Shown here piece by piece: positions 16,479 to 26,193 of a stretch of 64,000 nucleotides of DNA (the stretch's first letter is position 1; the number at the start of each line of letters is the position of its first letter). Location of the stretch: NCBI RefSeq assembly GCF_000712295.1, contig NZ_JMKI01000006.1, positions 115,176 to 179,175 of the forward strand. The letters are read 5' to 3'. The stretch is from Synergistes jonesii. GTDB taxonomy: Bacteria > Synergistota > Synergistia > Synergistales > Synergistaceae. A program made the position numbers and the translations under genes. Below the pieces are notes generated by a model. That model worked only from the letters and a program-made list of their open reading frames with translations, was not told the origin of the DNA and did no database searches.

Positions 16479-16507
16479 TTGTCTCCTCCGCGCATTTGCG
16501 CTATAAA
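16479..16507 (+). promoter_or_regulatory. Sigma-70-type promoter for the AsmA/TamB-like gene
   Basis: TTGTCT (16479-16484) and TATAAA (16502-16507) are separated by 17 bases, close to the consensus spacing. The gene starts about 110 bases downstream. The -35 box is two bases off consensus, so strength is uncertain. Confidence 0.5.
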
Positions 16508-16617
16508 ATGTCTGTGTAGTGATAAAATTATCCTGTCTAACGTTTTGCGCCGGAGGAGATTTGTTTCATCCGGGCGCACGCGTATTTTGTAGCGCCGGAC
16601 GATAAGGTGGTATCGCT

Positions 16618-19600
16618 TTGGATAAGGAATCTAAAAATATAGAAATAAAAACCGTGGAAGAGAAGAAGGCTTCGCTCGGGAGACGCAGATGGAAAACGTT
16701 CCTCTTCATCGCCGCCGTTTTTGTCTGCGGGGGGCTCTTTGCGCTCTCGAAAATGAATTTTCTCGGGGACTTAGTGTACGAGAAGGTCATTGAAACGGCC
16801 GCCGAGGCTATCTCGTCCGACGTCGCGATAGGAGGCATTTCTGGGAACCCCGTCACGGGCTTCAAAGCCGAGGATGTCGAGCTTTCGCGCTACGGCGAGA
16901 GGATGCTCTTCGTGAAAAATGTCGGGGTTAAAATCTCTTGGCCGAGCGTCGTCACCGACAGCCCGAAGCTTTCCCTGCTAAGCGTAGAGGGGCTTGACGC
17001 GTCGCTCGACGATTTGCTCGAGCTGATGCCGAAAAAGGAGAAAAAATCCGACGAACCGGTCGACGTGCCGATAGAGAAGGTCGCGATCAGCGACAGCACG
17101 CTGCGCACGAAGTGGGGTACGATCAACTTCAAGAAGCCGGGTGTCGTGAAGATAAGAAATTCACAGGATTTCAGGCTCGACATCGCCGCCGTCGTCGCAA
17201 GCAGGGACTTCACCGCCTCGGGAGCGGTCGCAAAGAGGGGCGGCTCGTGGCGCCTTGACAAATTCAGGCTGGGGCTTGAGGGCGGCAGCGCCGAGCTCTC
17301 AGGCGCGCTCTACCCTTCGGCGGATATGACGATCAACGTCGCTTCTCTGAACATATCGGACCTCTCGGAGATACTCCCCGAGCTCAAAGGCTACGGCGTC
17401 CGCGGCGTGCTTTCCGGCAGCGCGTCTTTCCGCGGCGGCGGCAAAAATATCGCTTCGGCCGGCAGCGGCAATCTGCACGACGCCGTCGTCAAAGGCATAC
17501 CGATCAGCGACTTGCAGACGAAGTGGGATCTGAAGCCCGGTCATATCGCCGTGGAGGTCGGGCAGGGGAAGGTCTTCGATTCCGTCCTCTCGGGGAAGCT
17601 CACCATCGACGGTGCCTCCGCCGATAAATATATGACGCTCGCGGCCGACATAAAGAATTTTAAGTTCGCTGACTGGAGCCCACAGTTTGAGAAAGAGACG
17701 AAGGGGCAGGCGCTCTTTTTGAAGGGCGGCATCTCGTCGCTCTCGGCGGAGCTCGAAGGGCCGATAAACGCGCTCAAGGGGCGCATCGACCTTTCGCCCT
17801 CCGATCTGAGCTACAGGGAGATCAAACTTAAGGGGCTCTCCGGCAGTGCGGTCTTCGACGGCCGCCCGGCCGGCGATCTCGATATTTCGGCGACAGCCGA
17901 AGGCAAAAGGGTCGCGCTGAAGGGGCTGCTCTCCTTAGGCGACAAGGTGCCGACCGACGTCGCTTTCTCGGTAGAGGGCTATCCGATAGAAAAGGTGTTG
18001 AAGTGCCTGCCAGGCGCCGACAAGGCGGCCGCCAGCGGCGCCGTCTCGCTCAAGGGGACGTGCCGTGGCCTGACCGGCCGCTGGGTCGTCGACGCCGCGG
18101 CATCGTCGGCCGCGATAACGCTTCAGAAGGTCGGCGCCCTGTCGAATGTAAATGTCTCGGGAAGTTACTCGGCGACGGATAAAAAGTTCACATTGGCCCG
18201 CTCGTCCGCGGAGTTCAACGGCGCGAAGCTCACCGCCTCCGGCACGGCGCTCCTCGGTGAGTCGCAGGATAAGCTCCTCGACTTTAAGGGCGCCTTCCGC
18301 GACGCCGACGCCAAGCGCCTTTATCAGCTTATTCCGGCGCTCAAGGCCCTCGATATAGAGGGCGTTGCCTCCGGCAGATGGAGCGCGTCCGGACAGCTTT
18401 CTTCGCCCGTGGTCAAGGCGGACTTCAGCATGCCCTCCGGGCAGTTCCGCAGGCTCCGCCTCAGCAGATTCAACACAAAAGCTGAGTATTCGGAGGGCGT
18501 GATGCGCCTCGATCCGATGAAGGCCGAGGGCTGCGGAGGACGGGGGATTCTCGCGTGTGAAATAAAGCTTCCGAAGGCGAGCGCTGACGGCAGGACCTCG
18601 TGGAAGCTCGGCGGCAAGGTCGCGGGCGTAGATCTCTCGATCGTCAACGGGCTGCTGAAGACGAGCGAAGACATATCCGGAAAAGTCACGGGGGAGATAA
18701 CGGCCGGCAGCGCACCCGGCGGACTCGAATGGGCGCTCGGCTTCGACGGTGAAAAGGTGCGCTGGCGCGAGTTCAGGGCCGATACGCTGAAGGGCGTGAT
18801 AGAAGGCGCTCCTAAGGAGATTCTCATAAAAAAGGCCGACGGCATATTCCTGAACGGTGAAACGTCGGTGGCGGGCAAAATAATCATGCCGCCGAGCGGC
18901 GAGCCTTTTTCAAACGCCAAGCTTGTTCTGTCGGCTTCGGTAAGCAAGCTGAACGTCTATGAGCTGCTTCGCAGACATCTTCCGGCGGTGCGTTCGATAC
19001 AGGGGCTCATCGAGGCCAGCGCCGATGTCGGCGGCACGCTCTCCGCGCCGACCTTCGAGGGCTCCGGCCGCATAGCGCCGCTGCGCTGCCGCGGCTTCAT
19101 GCTGCCGATGATGGACGTGAAGTGCCACGGTTCCCTGAAGGAGATCGTGATCGGCGACGCGAGGGCCCTGCTGCACGACGGTACCGTCAAGGCCAGCGGG
19201 CGCATCTACGAGGAAAACGGCAAGTGGCTCAGCAAATTCAGCGTCGCCGGTGAAAACGTCGATATGAAGCAGTTCGGCGCGTATCTGCCGCAAGATTTCC
19301 GCGCGCGCTTCGGAGGGACGGCGAATTTTTCGATGAACGGCTCCGGCGAGCTCTCCAAGCTGACTGGCACGGGCTCTTTCACCGCGCCCGAGCTGAGAAT
19401 TATGGGGATAGAATTTAAGGACGTCTCGGCGCCTTTCTTTGTCTCGCAGAACTACATGATGGTCGAAGACTTGCACTCAGAGATGAACGGCGGAAAGCTC
19501 AGCGGCGGCGTAGGCTTCGACCTGAAGGACAATAAATGGGGCGGCAACCTCACGGTTATGAGCTCGGACGTCGAGGCGCTCGTGAAGCAGGCCGCTCCTA

Positions 19601-20370
19601 ATCTGAAGGGCAATATAACGGGGCTCGGCGACCTCAAGATCCGCGGTGGAGGAGAGATCGGCCGCGCTTCGACAGTAAGAGGCGGCGGAGCGGTGAAGCT
19701 GCACGACGGGGAGATAACGAGCTTCGACGCGATAGAGACGGCGAAAAAATATACCGGAGGCAAGCCGCTGCGCTTCCATAGCGTGCAGGCGACCTTCACC
19801 TACGACGGCGGGGATATAAACATCCTGCCGGGCAGCCAGGCGACGGCGCCGAAAAACGATACGGTCTACAGCTATATGATGCTCGACGGCTTCATCAGCC
19901 GCAAGAAGGAGCTGCATCTTTTCAGCATGGGGAAAGTTAACATACGCGCGCTGAATTCGCTGATGGGCGCCTTCGGCAGCATAGCCGACGCGGGCTCCGA
20001 CATAATCTCGGGCAAGGTCGACAGCGGCGAGCTGCTGCACAACGTCGTCGGCGGAGTCATCACGGGGCTCACTAGGAAAGAGTTCCGCTTCGTCACGCTG
20101 AACGTCGGCGGGACAACCGAGAAGCCCGATTTCTACAACGTGAAGGTGCAGGGGACGACGATGCAGACCTCGGCGAAGGAATCTATCCCGACAAGCAACA
20201 GCGACCCCGACGAAAGGAGCCTGACCAAAGAGGGTAACACGACATTCCGCTTCAAGTTCGAAATACCGGTCGGCCCCGGCAACGGCGGCTCCGCAGGCGA
20301 CGCAGCGAAGGGGCAAGTCGTCGGGCAGACGCTCGAAAATCTTCTGAAGAACGTCGATTTCGGCTTGTAG
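16618..20370 (+). CDS. AsmA/TamB-like envelope protein
   Basis: A 1250-residue protein with one N-terminal membrane anchor (residues about 22-42, after a basic stretch) and a very long periplasmic region rich in beta-forming repeats with many G-x-L/V strands. This matches the AsmA/TamB/YhdP superfamily, which spans the periplasm and is linked to lipid or outer-membrane protein transfer. The C-terminal part (about residues 920-1160) looks like the AsmA C-terminal region. A TTG start at 16618 lies seven bases after AAGGTGG. I found no better ATG. It implies a diderm cell. Exact subfamily and cargo are unclear. Confidence 0.75.
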   Translation: MDKESKNIEIKTVEEKKASLGRRRWKTFLFIAAVFVCGGLFALSKMNFLGDLVYEKVIETAAEAISSDVAIGGISGNPVTGFKAEDVELSRYGERMLFVKNVGVKISWPSVVTDSPKLSLLSVEGLDASLDDLLELMPKKEKKSDEPVDVPIEKVAISDSTLRTKWGTINFKKPGVVKIRNSQDFRLDIAAVVASRDFTASGAVAKRGGSWRLDKFRLGLEGGSAELSGALYPSADMTINVASLNISDLSEILPELKGYGVRGVLSGSASFRGGGKNIASAGSGNLHDAVVKGIPISDLQTKWDLKPGHIAVEVGQGKVFDSVLSGKLTIDGASADKYMTLAADIKNFKFADWSPQFEKETKGQALFLKGGISSLSAELEGPINALKGRIDLSPSDLSYREIKLKGLSGSAVFDGRPAGDLDISATAEGKRVALKGLLSLGDKVPTDVAFSVEGYPIEKVLKCLPGADKAAASGAVSLKGTCRGLTGRWVVDAAASSAAITLQKVGALSNVNVSGSYSATDKKFTLARSSAEFNGAKLTASGTALLGESQDKLLDFKGAFRDADAKRLYQLIPALKALDIEGVASGRWSASGQLSSPVVKADFSMPSGQFRRLRLSRFNTKAEYSEGVMRLDPMKAEGCGGRGILACEIKLPKASADGRTSWKLGGKVAGVDLSIVNGLLKTSEDISGKVTGEITAGSAPGGLEWALGFDGEKVRWREFRADTLKGVIEGAPKEILIKKADGIFLNGETSVAGKIIMPPSGEPFSNAKLVLSASVSKLNVYELLRRHLPAVRSIQGLIEASADVGGTLSAPTFEGSGRIAPLRCRGFMLPMMDVKCHGSLKEIVIGDARALLHDGTVKASGRIYEENGKWLSKFSVAGENVDMKQFGAYLPQDFRARFGGTANFSMNGSGELSKLTGTGSFTAPELRIMGIEFKDVSAPFFVSQNYMMVEDLHSEMNGGKLSGGVGFDLKDNKWGGNLTVMSSDVEALVKQAAPNLKGNITGLGDLKIRGGGEIGRASTVRGGGAVKLHDGEITSFDAIETAKKYTGGKPLRFHSVQATFTYDGGDINILPGSQATAPKNDTVYSYMMLDGFISRKKELHLFSMGKVNIRALNSLMGAFGSIADAGSDIISGKVDSGELLHNVVGGVITGLTRKEFRFVTLNVGGTTEKPDFYNVKVQGTTMQTSAKESIPTSNSDPDERSLTKEGNTTFRFKFEIPVGPGNGGSAGDAAKGQVVGQTLENLLKNVDFGL

Positions 20371-20382
20371 CGGGGTGTTTCG

Positions 20383-20976
20383 ATGAAGGATATAACTCTC
20401 ATACTTGGCGGCGCAAGAAGCGGCAAGAGCGCGTTCGCGGAAAAGATAGCCCTTGCGTATCAGGGCAGGGTGACTTACTTCGCCACCGCCGACTGCAGGG
20501 ACGAAGAGATGAAAAAGCGCATCGAGATGCACAGGAGCCGCAGGCCTAAGGAGTGGGGACTGTGGGAGGGAGACCCGCGCGAACTGCCCCGGGCCGCCGC
20601 CGAAACGCGCGGACTGATGCTCCTCGACTGCCTCACGATGTGGCTGACGCGCCTCTTCCTGGCGTATCCCGAAGCCGAGGGGAAGGACGAAGGCGCGTGG
20701 TTCGAGCGCGAAGCGGAGATAGCGGCGCTCGTACGCGCGCTATGTGAAAGCGTTTCGGAGGGTTCGAGCCTCGTCATCGTAAGCAACGAGGTCGGCTTCG
20801 GACTAGTGCCCCCCTATCTGATGGGGCGGCGCTTCCGCGACCTTCAGGGGCGCATGAACCAGCTTTGCGCCGGATACGCGAAGAACGCCGCCCTCGTCGT
20901 CGCCGGCTGCCCTCTGTGGCTGAAGGGCGGCTCATCTCTGCCGGAGGAGGATGAGAATCATGGACGGCTGCCGTGA
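20383..20976 (+). CDS. cobU: Adenosylcobinamide kinase / adenosylcobinamide-phosphate guanylyltransferase
   Basis: Bifunctional cytoplasmic enzyme of the cobalamin nucleotide-loop pathway. It phosphorylates adenosylcobinamide and then attaches GMP. The P-loop GGARSGKS is at residues 9-16. His50 (in EMHRSRRPKEW) is the position that is guanylylated in the family. LLDCLTMWL and VSNEVGFGLVPPY are further conserved segments. Length (197) is slightly above the usual 180. It starts 12 bases after the previous stop and overlaps cobS. Confidence 0.93.
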   Translation: MKDITLILGGARSGKSAFAEKIALAYQGRVTYFATADCRDEEMKKRIEMHRSRRPKEWGLWEGDPRELPRAAAETRGLMLLDCLTMWLTRLFLAYPEAEGKDEGAWFEREAEIAALVRALCESVSEGSSLVIVSNEVGFGLVPPYLMGRRFRDLQGRMNQLCAGYAKNAALVVAGCPLWLKGGSSLPEEDENHGRLP

Positions 20977-21778
20977 AAAATTCAAAGAATTTTCCGATAC
21001 GCTGAACGCGGAGATTCGCGACAAGGGCTTCAAGCTCGACTTCGCCGCGCGCTTCGTAGTCGTGTGGACGCTCCTTTCGCGGATACCGCTGCCGAAGGGG
21101 TGGTGGCCGCGGAAGGCGCCTGCCGGCAACAGGGCTCTGGCTTTCGCGCCGCTCGCCGGCGGCCTGATGGGAATCATAAACGGGTTCGTCGTTACCGCGG
21201 CCTTTTATCTCGGCGCGGGGACACTCGCTTCCGCGTGGGCGGCCGCGGCCGTATATTTCCTCGCCGGCTGGTGCCTGCACTTAGACGGCTGGGGCGACCT
21301 TTGGGACGGCATAGGCTCCGGGCGCAGCGGGAACGCGCTGCGCGAGGTGATGAAGGACAGCAGGCTCGGCTCCTTCGGCGGCGCCTCGCTCGTGATAGCG
21401 TTCGGGCTGTGGACGTCGCTCCTTTCCTCCGTCGCGCCCGAGGCGCGCTTCGCGGCCTGCGTGACGTCGGCGGCGGCGGCGCGCTTTGCCGAGGACTGCG
21501 CCGCGTTCCTCGGCGAATATCCGTGGGAAGCCGGCATGGGAAAGGGCTGGGTCGATACCTTTTCGCCCTACGACCTCTTCACTTCGGCGCTCTGCCTCGT
21601 CCCCTTCCTTATCTTTTCGATATTTCACTTCGCGCTCTGCGCGGCGCTCTCGGCTCTTTCCGGATTTGCGTTCGCGCGCTGGATGAACGGGCGCCTCGGC
21701 GGCGTGAACGGCGACGTGATGGGCGCCGCGGCGGTCGCCGCGGAAATTATTTCGATGGCGGTGTGGGCGGTATGGTAA
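20960..21778 (+). CDS. cobS: Adenosylcobinamide-GDP ribazoletransferase
   Basis: Membrane enzyme joining alpha-ribazole to adenosylcobinamide-GDP, about 272 residues with five or six hydrophobic segments. The conserved metal-binding stretch is LHLDGWGDLWDGIGSGRSGNALREVMKDSRLGSFG-like, near residues 110-145, with DGWGDLWD seen clearly. An ATG at 20960 lies nine bases after GGAGGAGG. The ATG at 20951 directly abuts that site and is less likely. The start lies inside cobU and the stop overlaps the next gene, so the three genes are translationally coupled. Confidence 0.9.
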   Translation: MDGCREKFKEFSDTLNAEIRDKGFKLDFAARFVVVWTLLSRIPLPKGWWPRKAPAGNRALAFAPLAGGLMGIINGFVVTAAFYLGAGTLASAWAAAAVYFLAGWCLHLDGWGDLWDGIGSGRSGNALREVMKDSRLGSFGGASLVIAFGLWTSLLSSVAPEARFAACVTSAAAARFAEDCAAFLGEYPWEAGMGKGWVDTFSPYDLFTSALCLVPFLIFSIFHFALCAALSALSGFAFARWMNGRLGGVNGDVMGAAAVAAEIISMAVWAVW

Positions 21779-22584
21779 AAGCCAGGCTGATAGCTCTCGA
21801 CATGGACGGCACGATGCTGGACGGCGAAGGGCGCCTCACGGCGCGAATCAAGGAGGCCTTCCGCGCCGCCCAACTGTGCGGCATCAAAATAGTAGCGGCG
21901 ACGGGGCGAATGTACCCTTCGGCGATGATACATCTGCGCGAAGCCGGCATAAAGAGCGCGTCGATCTTTTACAACGGCGCCCTGATACGGGACACGGCGG
22001 ACGGGCGCACGATCTACGAAAGGCGCCTCGGCGAGGGGCTGACCGCCGAGATACTGAACTTTTTCAGGAAACACGGCTGGTACGTTCAGGTCTATTCGGA
22101 CGACAGGCTCATCGTCGTAGACGACGGCGACGAACGATGCCGATATTACGAAAACATATGCGGGCAGAAGGCCGTCGCCTACGGCGAAAAGTTCTGGGAG
22201 AGCGGCCTCGACTCCTCGAAGCTGCTCGGCATATCCTTCGACGGCGCGGAGTTCCGGAAGATATGCGAAGAGGTCCGCGGCGCGTTCGGCGAAAGGATAT
22301 ATCAGGCTACGTCGTGGGGCTCCTTCGTCGAGATAGTCCACCCCGCGGTGAACAAGGCTAAGGCCTTAGCGCGGGTCTGCGATTACTACGGCATCCCACG
22401 CGAAGAGACTATCGCGATAGGCGACAGCGGAAACGACGTCGAAATGATAAAATGGGCCGGCATAGGCGTCGCTATGGGCAACTCAAAGGACGGGGTCAAG
22501 GCCGTCGCGGACGTCATAGCCCCGCCGAACACGGAGGAGGGCGCCGCTCGGATAATAGAAAAGGCCGTAGCCGCCGCGCTTTAA
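21772..22584 (+). CDS. Cof-type HAD-superfamily phosphatase
   Basis: A 270-residue HAD phosphatase of the Cof/YbiV type. Motif I is LDMDGTMLDG (catalytic Asp near residue 9), motif II falls in VVAATGRM and motif III/IV is IGDSGNDVEMIKWAG near residue 210. The start ATG at 21772 overlaps the last codons of cobS. Coupling to cobU-cobS could mean it dephosphorylates a cobalamin-pathway intermediate such as alpha-ribazole phosphate, but Cof-type enzymes are broad and this is a guess from context. Confidence 0.85.
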   Translation: MVKARLIALDMDGTMLDGEGRLTARIKEAFRAAQLCGIKIVAATGRMYPSAMIHLREAGIKSASIFYNGALIRDTADGRTIYERRLGEGLTAEILNFFRKHGWYVQVYSDDRLIVVDDGDERCRYYENICGQKAVAYGEKFWESGLDSSKLLGISFDGAEFRKICEEVRGAFGERIYQATSWGSFVEIVHPAVNKAKALARVCDYYGIPREETIAIGDSGNDVEMIKWAGIGVAMGNSKDGVKAVADVIAPPNTEEGAARIIEKAVAAAL

Positions 22585-22642
22585 AAAACGGCAGAAGCGT
22601 CTCATTTGCATTAAGTTTTTCTCAGCAGAGGGGTCGATTATT

Positions 22643-23512
22643 ATGAAAAATTTTTTCAAGCTTGACAAGCCCACCCTTTCATTTGAAATTTTCCCGCCGA
22701 AGGGCAAGGGGGACCTCTCGAAGATATTCGACACGGTCGACGCTCTCGCGAGCCTCGATCCGGACCTTATAAGCGTGACCTACGGCGCCGGCGGCACGAG
22801 CCGTGAGAACACCGCGGAGATAGCGTCTCGGATACAGAACGACTACGCGATACCGGCGCTCGCGCACCTCACCTGCATAGGCAGCACGCGCGAAGAAATG
22901 CGCGCGACTCTCGGCAGGCTGCGCGATATGGGGATAAAGAACATCTTGGCGATGCGCGGCGACATCGACGGAGAGGGAACTAAGGATTTCGCCCACGCGA
23001 GCGACCTTATCAGATTCATAAACGAAAATTATAAATTCAACATCTTCGCCGCCTGCTATCCGGAGAAGCACATAGAGGCCTATTCGATGGAGGAGGACTT
23101 GGCGCATTTGAGTGATAAGTGCCGTTTCGGCGTCGACGTGCTGATCAGCCAGCTCTTCTTCGACAACGCCTACTTTTATAAATTCCGCGACAGCGTGAGG
23201 AAGCTCGGCATAAGCGCGCCGATAGAGGCCGGCATAATGCCTGTGACCTCGCCGTCGCAGATAAGCCGCATGGTGACGATGTGCGGCGCTTCGATGCCTC
23301 CTGCCGTGCAGAAGATAGTCCGCGCCTACGGACACAACAGCATGGCGATGCGCGAGGCGGGCATAGCCTACGCTACGAACCAGATAATCGACCTGCTAGC
23401 CGAGGGCGTCGACGGGATACACCTCTACACTATGAATCTTCCGGAGATAGCGAAGCGCATCTGCGAAAACATCCGCGGAGTGCTCTACTCGCTGCGCGTG
23501 AAGCGCGGATAG
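22643..23512 (+). CDS. metF: 5,10-methylenetetrahydrofolate reductase
   Basis: Flavoenzyme of 289 residues that makes 5-methyltetrahydrofolate for methionine synthesis. Family segments are LSFEIFPPKG at the start, TYGAGGTSRE, LAHLTCIGS, the ILAMRGD motif and a VDVLISQLFFDNAYFY segment in the middle. The ATG follows AGAGGGG. It lies eight bases before the cobalamin-dependent methionine synthase gene, its direct user, so the two form an operon. Confidence 0.94.
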   Translation: MKNFFKLDKPTLSFEIFPPKGKGDLSKIFDTVDALASLDPDLISVTYGAGGTSRENTAEIASRIQNDYAIPALAHLTCIGSTREEMRATLGRLRDMGIKNILAMRGDIDGEGTKDFAHASDLIRFINENYKFNIFAACYPEKHIEAYSMEEDLAHLSDKCRFGVDVLISQLFFDNAYFYKFRDSVRKLGISAPIEAGIMPVTSPSQISRMVTMCGASMPPAVQKIVRAYGHNSMAMREAGIAYATNQIIDLLAEGVDGIHLYTMNLPEIAKRICENIRGVLYSLRVKRG

Positions 23513-23519
23513 CGGCGCG

Positions 23520-25868
23520 ATGGAACTGGGCAAGATACTGATATTCGACGGTGCGATGGGCACGATGCTGCAGAAGCGCGGGCTCGGCCGCGGCGTCGTG
23601 CCGGAGACGCTCAACGCCGCCGCGCCTCGCGCGATAGAGGATATCCACCGCGAATATCTGGACGCCGGAGCCGACGTGATACTCGCGAACAGCTTCGGCG
23701 CGAACCGCTTCAAAGCCGAGAAGGCCGGCATGGAAGTCTCCGTCATGGTCGAATCCGCGGTGAAAATAGCGAAGCGCGCGATAGGCGGGCGCGGCGGAAA
23801 GTATGCGGCGCTCGACATAGGCCCCTGCGGGCGCGTGCTTTCGCCGGCCGGCGATCTGGGATTCGAAGAGGCGGTGGGAGTCTTCGCCGAGATCGTCCGC
23901 GCCGGAGACGCGGCGGGCGCCGACTTCATACTCTTCGAGACCTTCACCGACCTTTACGAGCTGAAGGCCGCGCTTATCGCGGCGAAAGAGAATTCCAGGC
24001 TGCCGGTGTTTGCGACGATGAGCTTCGAGGAAAGCGGCAAAACCTTCTTCGGCGCCTCCGCCGAGTCTATGGTGATGACGCTTGAGGCGCTCGGAGTATC
24101 CGCGCTCGGCGTGAACTGCTCGCTCGGCCCCGCACAGCTCGGGCCGGTAGTGGAGAGAATCGTCGGCGCGGCCTCCGTGCCGGTCCTCGTCCAGCCTAAC
24201 GCCGGGCTGCCGGTGATGGAGGAGGGGGCGGCGCGCTACGACGTGACGCCGGAGGAATTCGCGCGACGCGTGAAGGGATTCGTGCGCATGGGCGTGCGCT
24301 TCGTCGGCGGCTGTTGCGGCACTACGCCGGAATACATAAGGCTTTTGAAAAAGGAATTGAGCGGGATGGAAGCGGCGGAGATAAAAAACCGGCCGCGCGG
24401 CGGCATATGCTCGCCGTCGAAGCAGCTCTACTTTGACCGAACGACCGTGATAGGCGAGAGGATAAACCCGACCGGCAAAAAAAACCTTCAAGCTGCGCTG
24501 CGCGCGCACGACATAGACTACGTCGTGCGCGAGGCGCTGCGCGAAGAGGAGCAGGGAGCCGACGTCCTCGACGTCAACGTCGGGCTGCCGGACGTTGACG
24601 AGCCGGCGCTGCTGGCGGAAGCCATAACAAGGATACAGGCTTCGACTCCTCTGCCGCTGCAGCTCGATTCCTCGTTTCCCGGGGCTCTCGCGCGCGCCGC
24701 GAGGATATACAACGGCAAGCCTCTGCTGAACTCGGTCAACGGCAAAAAAGAATCGCTCGAGGCGGTGCTGCCGATCGCTAAGAAATACGGCTGCGCGCTG
24801 CTCGGACTGACTCTCGACGAAAAGGGGGTGCCGCGCACCGCCGAGGAGCGCCTGGCGATCGCGGAGCGCATAGTCGCCGCGGCCGAAGCGGCGGGGATCC
24901 GCAGATGCGACATACTGATCGACTGTCTGATGATGACGGTCGGCGTGCAGCCCGACCAGGCGCGTGAGGCGCTGCGCGCGATCTCTTTAGTGAAAAAGGA
25001 GCTCGGCGTCAAAACGGCGCTCGGCGTCAGCAACGTTTCCTTCGGCTTGCCGAACCGCCCGCTTATAAACAGGACGATGCTCGCGATGGCCCTCGCGGCC
25101 GGGCTCGACGCGCCGATAATGAACCCGGGCGACGCCGGCATGACGGAGACCGCCGCGGCGGCGCGGCTGCTTTTGGCGCAGGCGGGCGCCGCCGACTCGT
25201 ACGTCGCGAAATTCGGCGGCAAGCCAGCCGAGCCTACGCCCGCCGAAGAGGAAGCGCCGGCGGTGCAAAGCGCGATACTCCGCGGATTGAAAAGCGACGC
25301 GGCCAAAGCGGCGAGGGAACTGCTTTCGTCGCGCGAGCCGCTTGAGATCGTCGAAAAAGAGATAATCCCGGCGCTCGACAGGGTCGGAAAAGAGTACGAG
25401 AGCGGCGACATATTCATCTCCCAGCTGATACAATCGGCCGAGGCGGCGAAGGCGGCCTTCGACGTGCTGCGCGAAAAAATGGAAGAGCGCGGCGCGGGCG
25501 GGCTGAAGGGCAAAAAAGTGATACTCGCGACGGTCCACGGCGACATACACGACATAGGCAAGAATATCGTCAAGGTCATACTCGAAAATTACAACTTCGA
25601 CGTGACGGACTTGGGCAAGGACGTGCCGGCGCGCGCCGTTTCCGACGCCGTGGCGGAGACCGGCGCGAGAATCGTCGGGCTTTCGGCTCTGATGACGACA
25701 ACGGTCGCCAGCATGAAGGAGACCATAGAGCTCCTTCGCCGCGAGCACCCGGACGTGAAGGTCATAGTCGGCGGCGCGGTGCTCACAGAAAAGCTCGCGC
25801 GCCGCGTCGGCGCGGACCGCTACGCTAAAGACGCGATGGAGACCGTGAAGCACGCCGGAGAGCTTTGA
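23520..25868 (+). CDS. metH: Cobalamin-dependent methionine synthase lacking the reactivation domain
   Basis: A 782-residue enzyme that transfers methyl from methyltetrahydrofolate to homocysteine. Domains in order: homocysteine methyltransferase with zinc ligands Cys200, Cys265 and Cys266 (residues 1-290); pterin-binding barrel (about 305-560, with GERINPTGK); B12 cap and B12-binding domain (about 585-782) with the cobalt ligand motif DIHDIG at 675-680. The C-terminal AdoMet-binding reactivation domain of E. coli MetH (1227 residues) is absent. This short form is known from other anaerobes, which reactivate the cofactor by separate means. It follows metF, and cobU-cobS are just upstream. Confidence 0.93.
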   Translation: MELGKILIFDGAMGTMLQKRGLGRGVVPETLNAAAPRAIEDIHREYLDAGADVILANSFGANRFKAEKAGMEVSVMVESAVKIAKRAIGGRGGKYAALDIGPCGRVLSPAGDLGFEEAVGVFAEIVRAGDAAGADFILFETFTDLYELKAALIAAKENSRLPVFATMSFEESGKTFFGASAESMVMTLEALGVSALGVNCSLGPAQLGPVVERIVGAASVPVLVQPNAGLPVMEEGAARYDVTPEEFARRVKGFVRMGVRFVGGCCGTTPEYIRLLKKELSGMEAAEIKNRPRGGICSPSKQLYFDRTTVIGERINPTGKKNLQAALRAHDIDYVVREALREEEQGADVLDVNVGLPDVDEPALLAEAITRIQASTPLPLQLDSSFPGALARAARIYNGKPLLNSVNGKKESLEAVLPIAKKYGCALLGLTLDEKGVPRTAEERLAIAERIVAAAEAAGIRRCDILIDCLMMTVGVQPDQAREALRAISLVKKELGVKTALGVSNVSFGLPNRPLINRTMLAMALAAGLDAPIMNPGDAGMTETAAAARLLLAQAGAADSYVAKFGGKPAEPTPAEEEAPAVQSAILRGLKSDAAKAARELLSSREPLEIVEKEIIPALDRVGKEYESGDIFISQLIQSAEAAKAAFDVLREKMEERGAGGLKGKKVILATVHGDIHDIGKNIVKVILENYNFDVTDLGKDVPARAVSDAVAETGARIVGLSALMTTTVASMKETIELLRREHPDVKVIVGGAVLTEKLARRVGADRYAKDAMETVKHAGEL

Positions 25869-25890
25869 GCCCGCCGCTCATAAAATAAAA

Positions 25891-25924
25891 TAAAAGAGGC
25901 GCCCCCTCGCTCGGGACGCCTCTT
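25891..25924 (-). terminator. Terminator between metH and the DUF6485-like gene
   Basis: AAGAGGCG (25894-25901) pairs with CGCCTCTT (25917-25924), with further C-G pairs inside. Read on the minus strand the stem is followed by TTTTATTTTATTTTA, so it ends the minus-strand gene at 25942. It may also slow the convergent metH transcript. Confidence 0.8.
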
Positions 25925-25941
25925 AGCGCGGCTTGCCGCGA

Positions 25942-26193
25942 CTAACCCTGTTTCTTATGCTTAAGAGTGAAATTCGCGAAGCCTTCGAAGGTGTAATCCT
26001 GTTTCCTGTCCATGTCGGGCTCCTGCCTGCGGAAGAAGCAGGAAGGAATTTCGCTTGCCGCGAGGCATTTCGCGACGCAGGGGGTGCATCCCAGCGCGCT
26101 GTTCGCAGGGTTGAATCCGCATGTATGATCGACGCAGGTGCAGAACTTCTTGTTGTCGCATGCCTGAGTGATGTTTCTGTACTTTTCTTCCAT
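25942..26193 (-). CDS. Small cysteine-rich DUF6485-like protein
   Basis: A protein of about 83 residues with a FCTC motif, a CGF…GCTPCVAKC stretch and a SCFF segment, which resembles the DUF6485 family of small metal-site proteins common in anaerobes. Function is unknown. I take the ATG at 26193, about ten bases after GAGGGGGAG. A GTG at 26202 would lie inside that site. It is a single gene with its own terminator and is divergent from the Lrp-type regulator. Confidence 0.65.
   Translation of the reverse strand: MEEKYRNITQACDNKKFCTCVDHTCGFNPANSALGCTPCVAKCLAASEIPSCFFRRQEPDMDRKQDYTFEGFANFTLKHKKQG

Noticed and set aside
21064..21771. Long + frame before the HAD phosphatase start
   Set aside because: Arginine-rich shadow of cobS in another phase. 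The phosphatase motifs start only at 21772.
22585..22642. Riboswitch upstream of metF or cobU
   Set aside because: The gaps are 58 and 12 bases, too short for a cobalamin or SAM riboswitch, and no conserved box is visible.
23430..24509. 359-residue minus-strand frame opposite metH
   Set aside because: Arg/His-rich mirror of a GC-rich gene with strong family motifs on the + strand. Many similar shadows occur across 16-25 kb and 53-63 kb.
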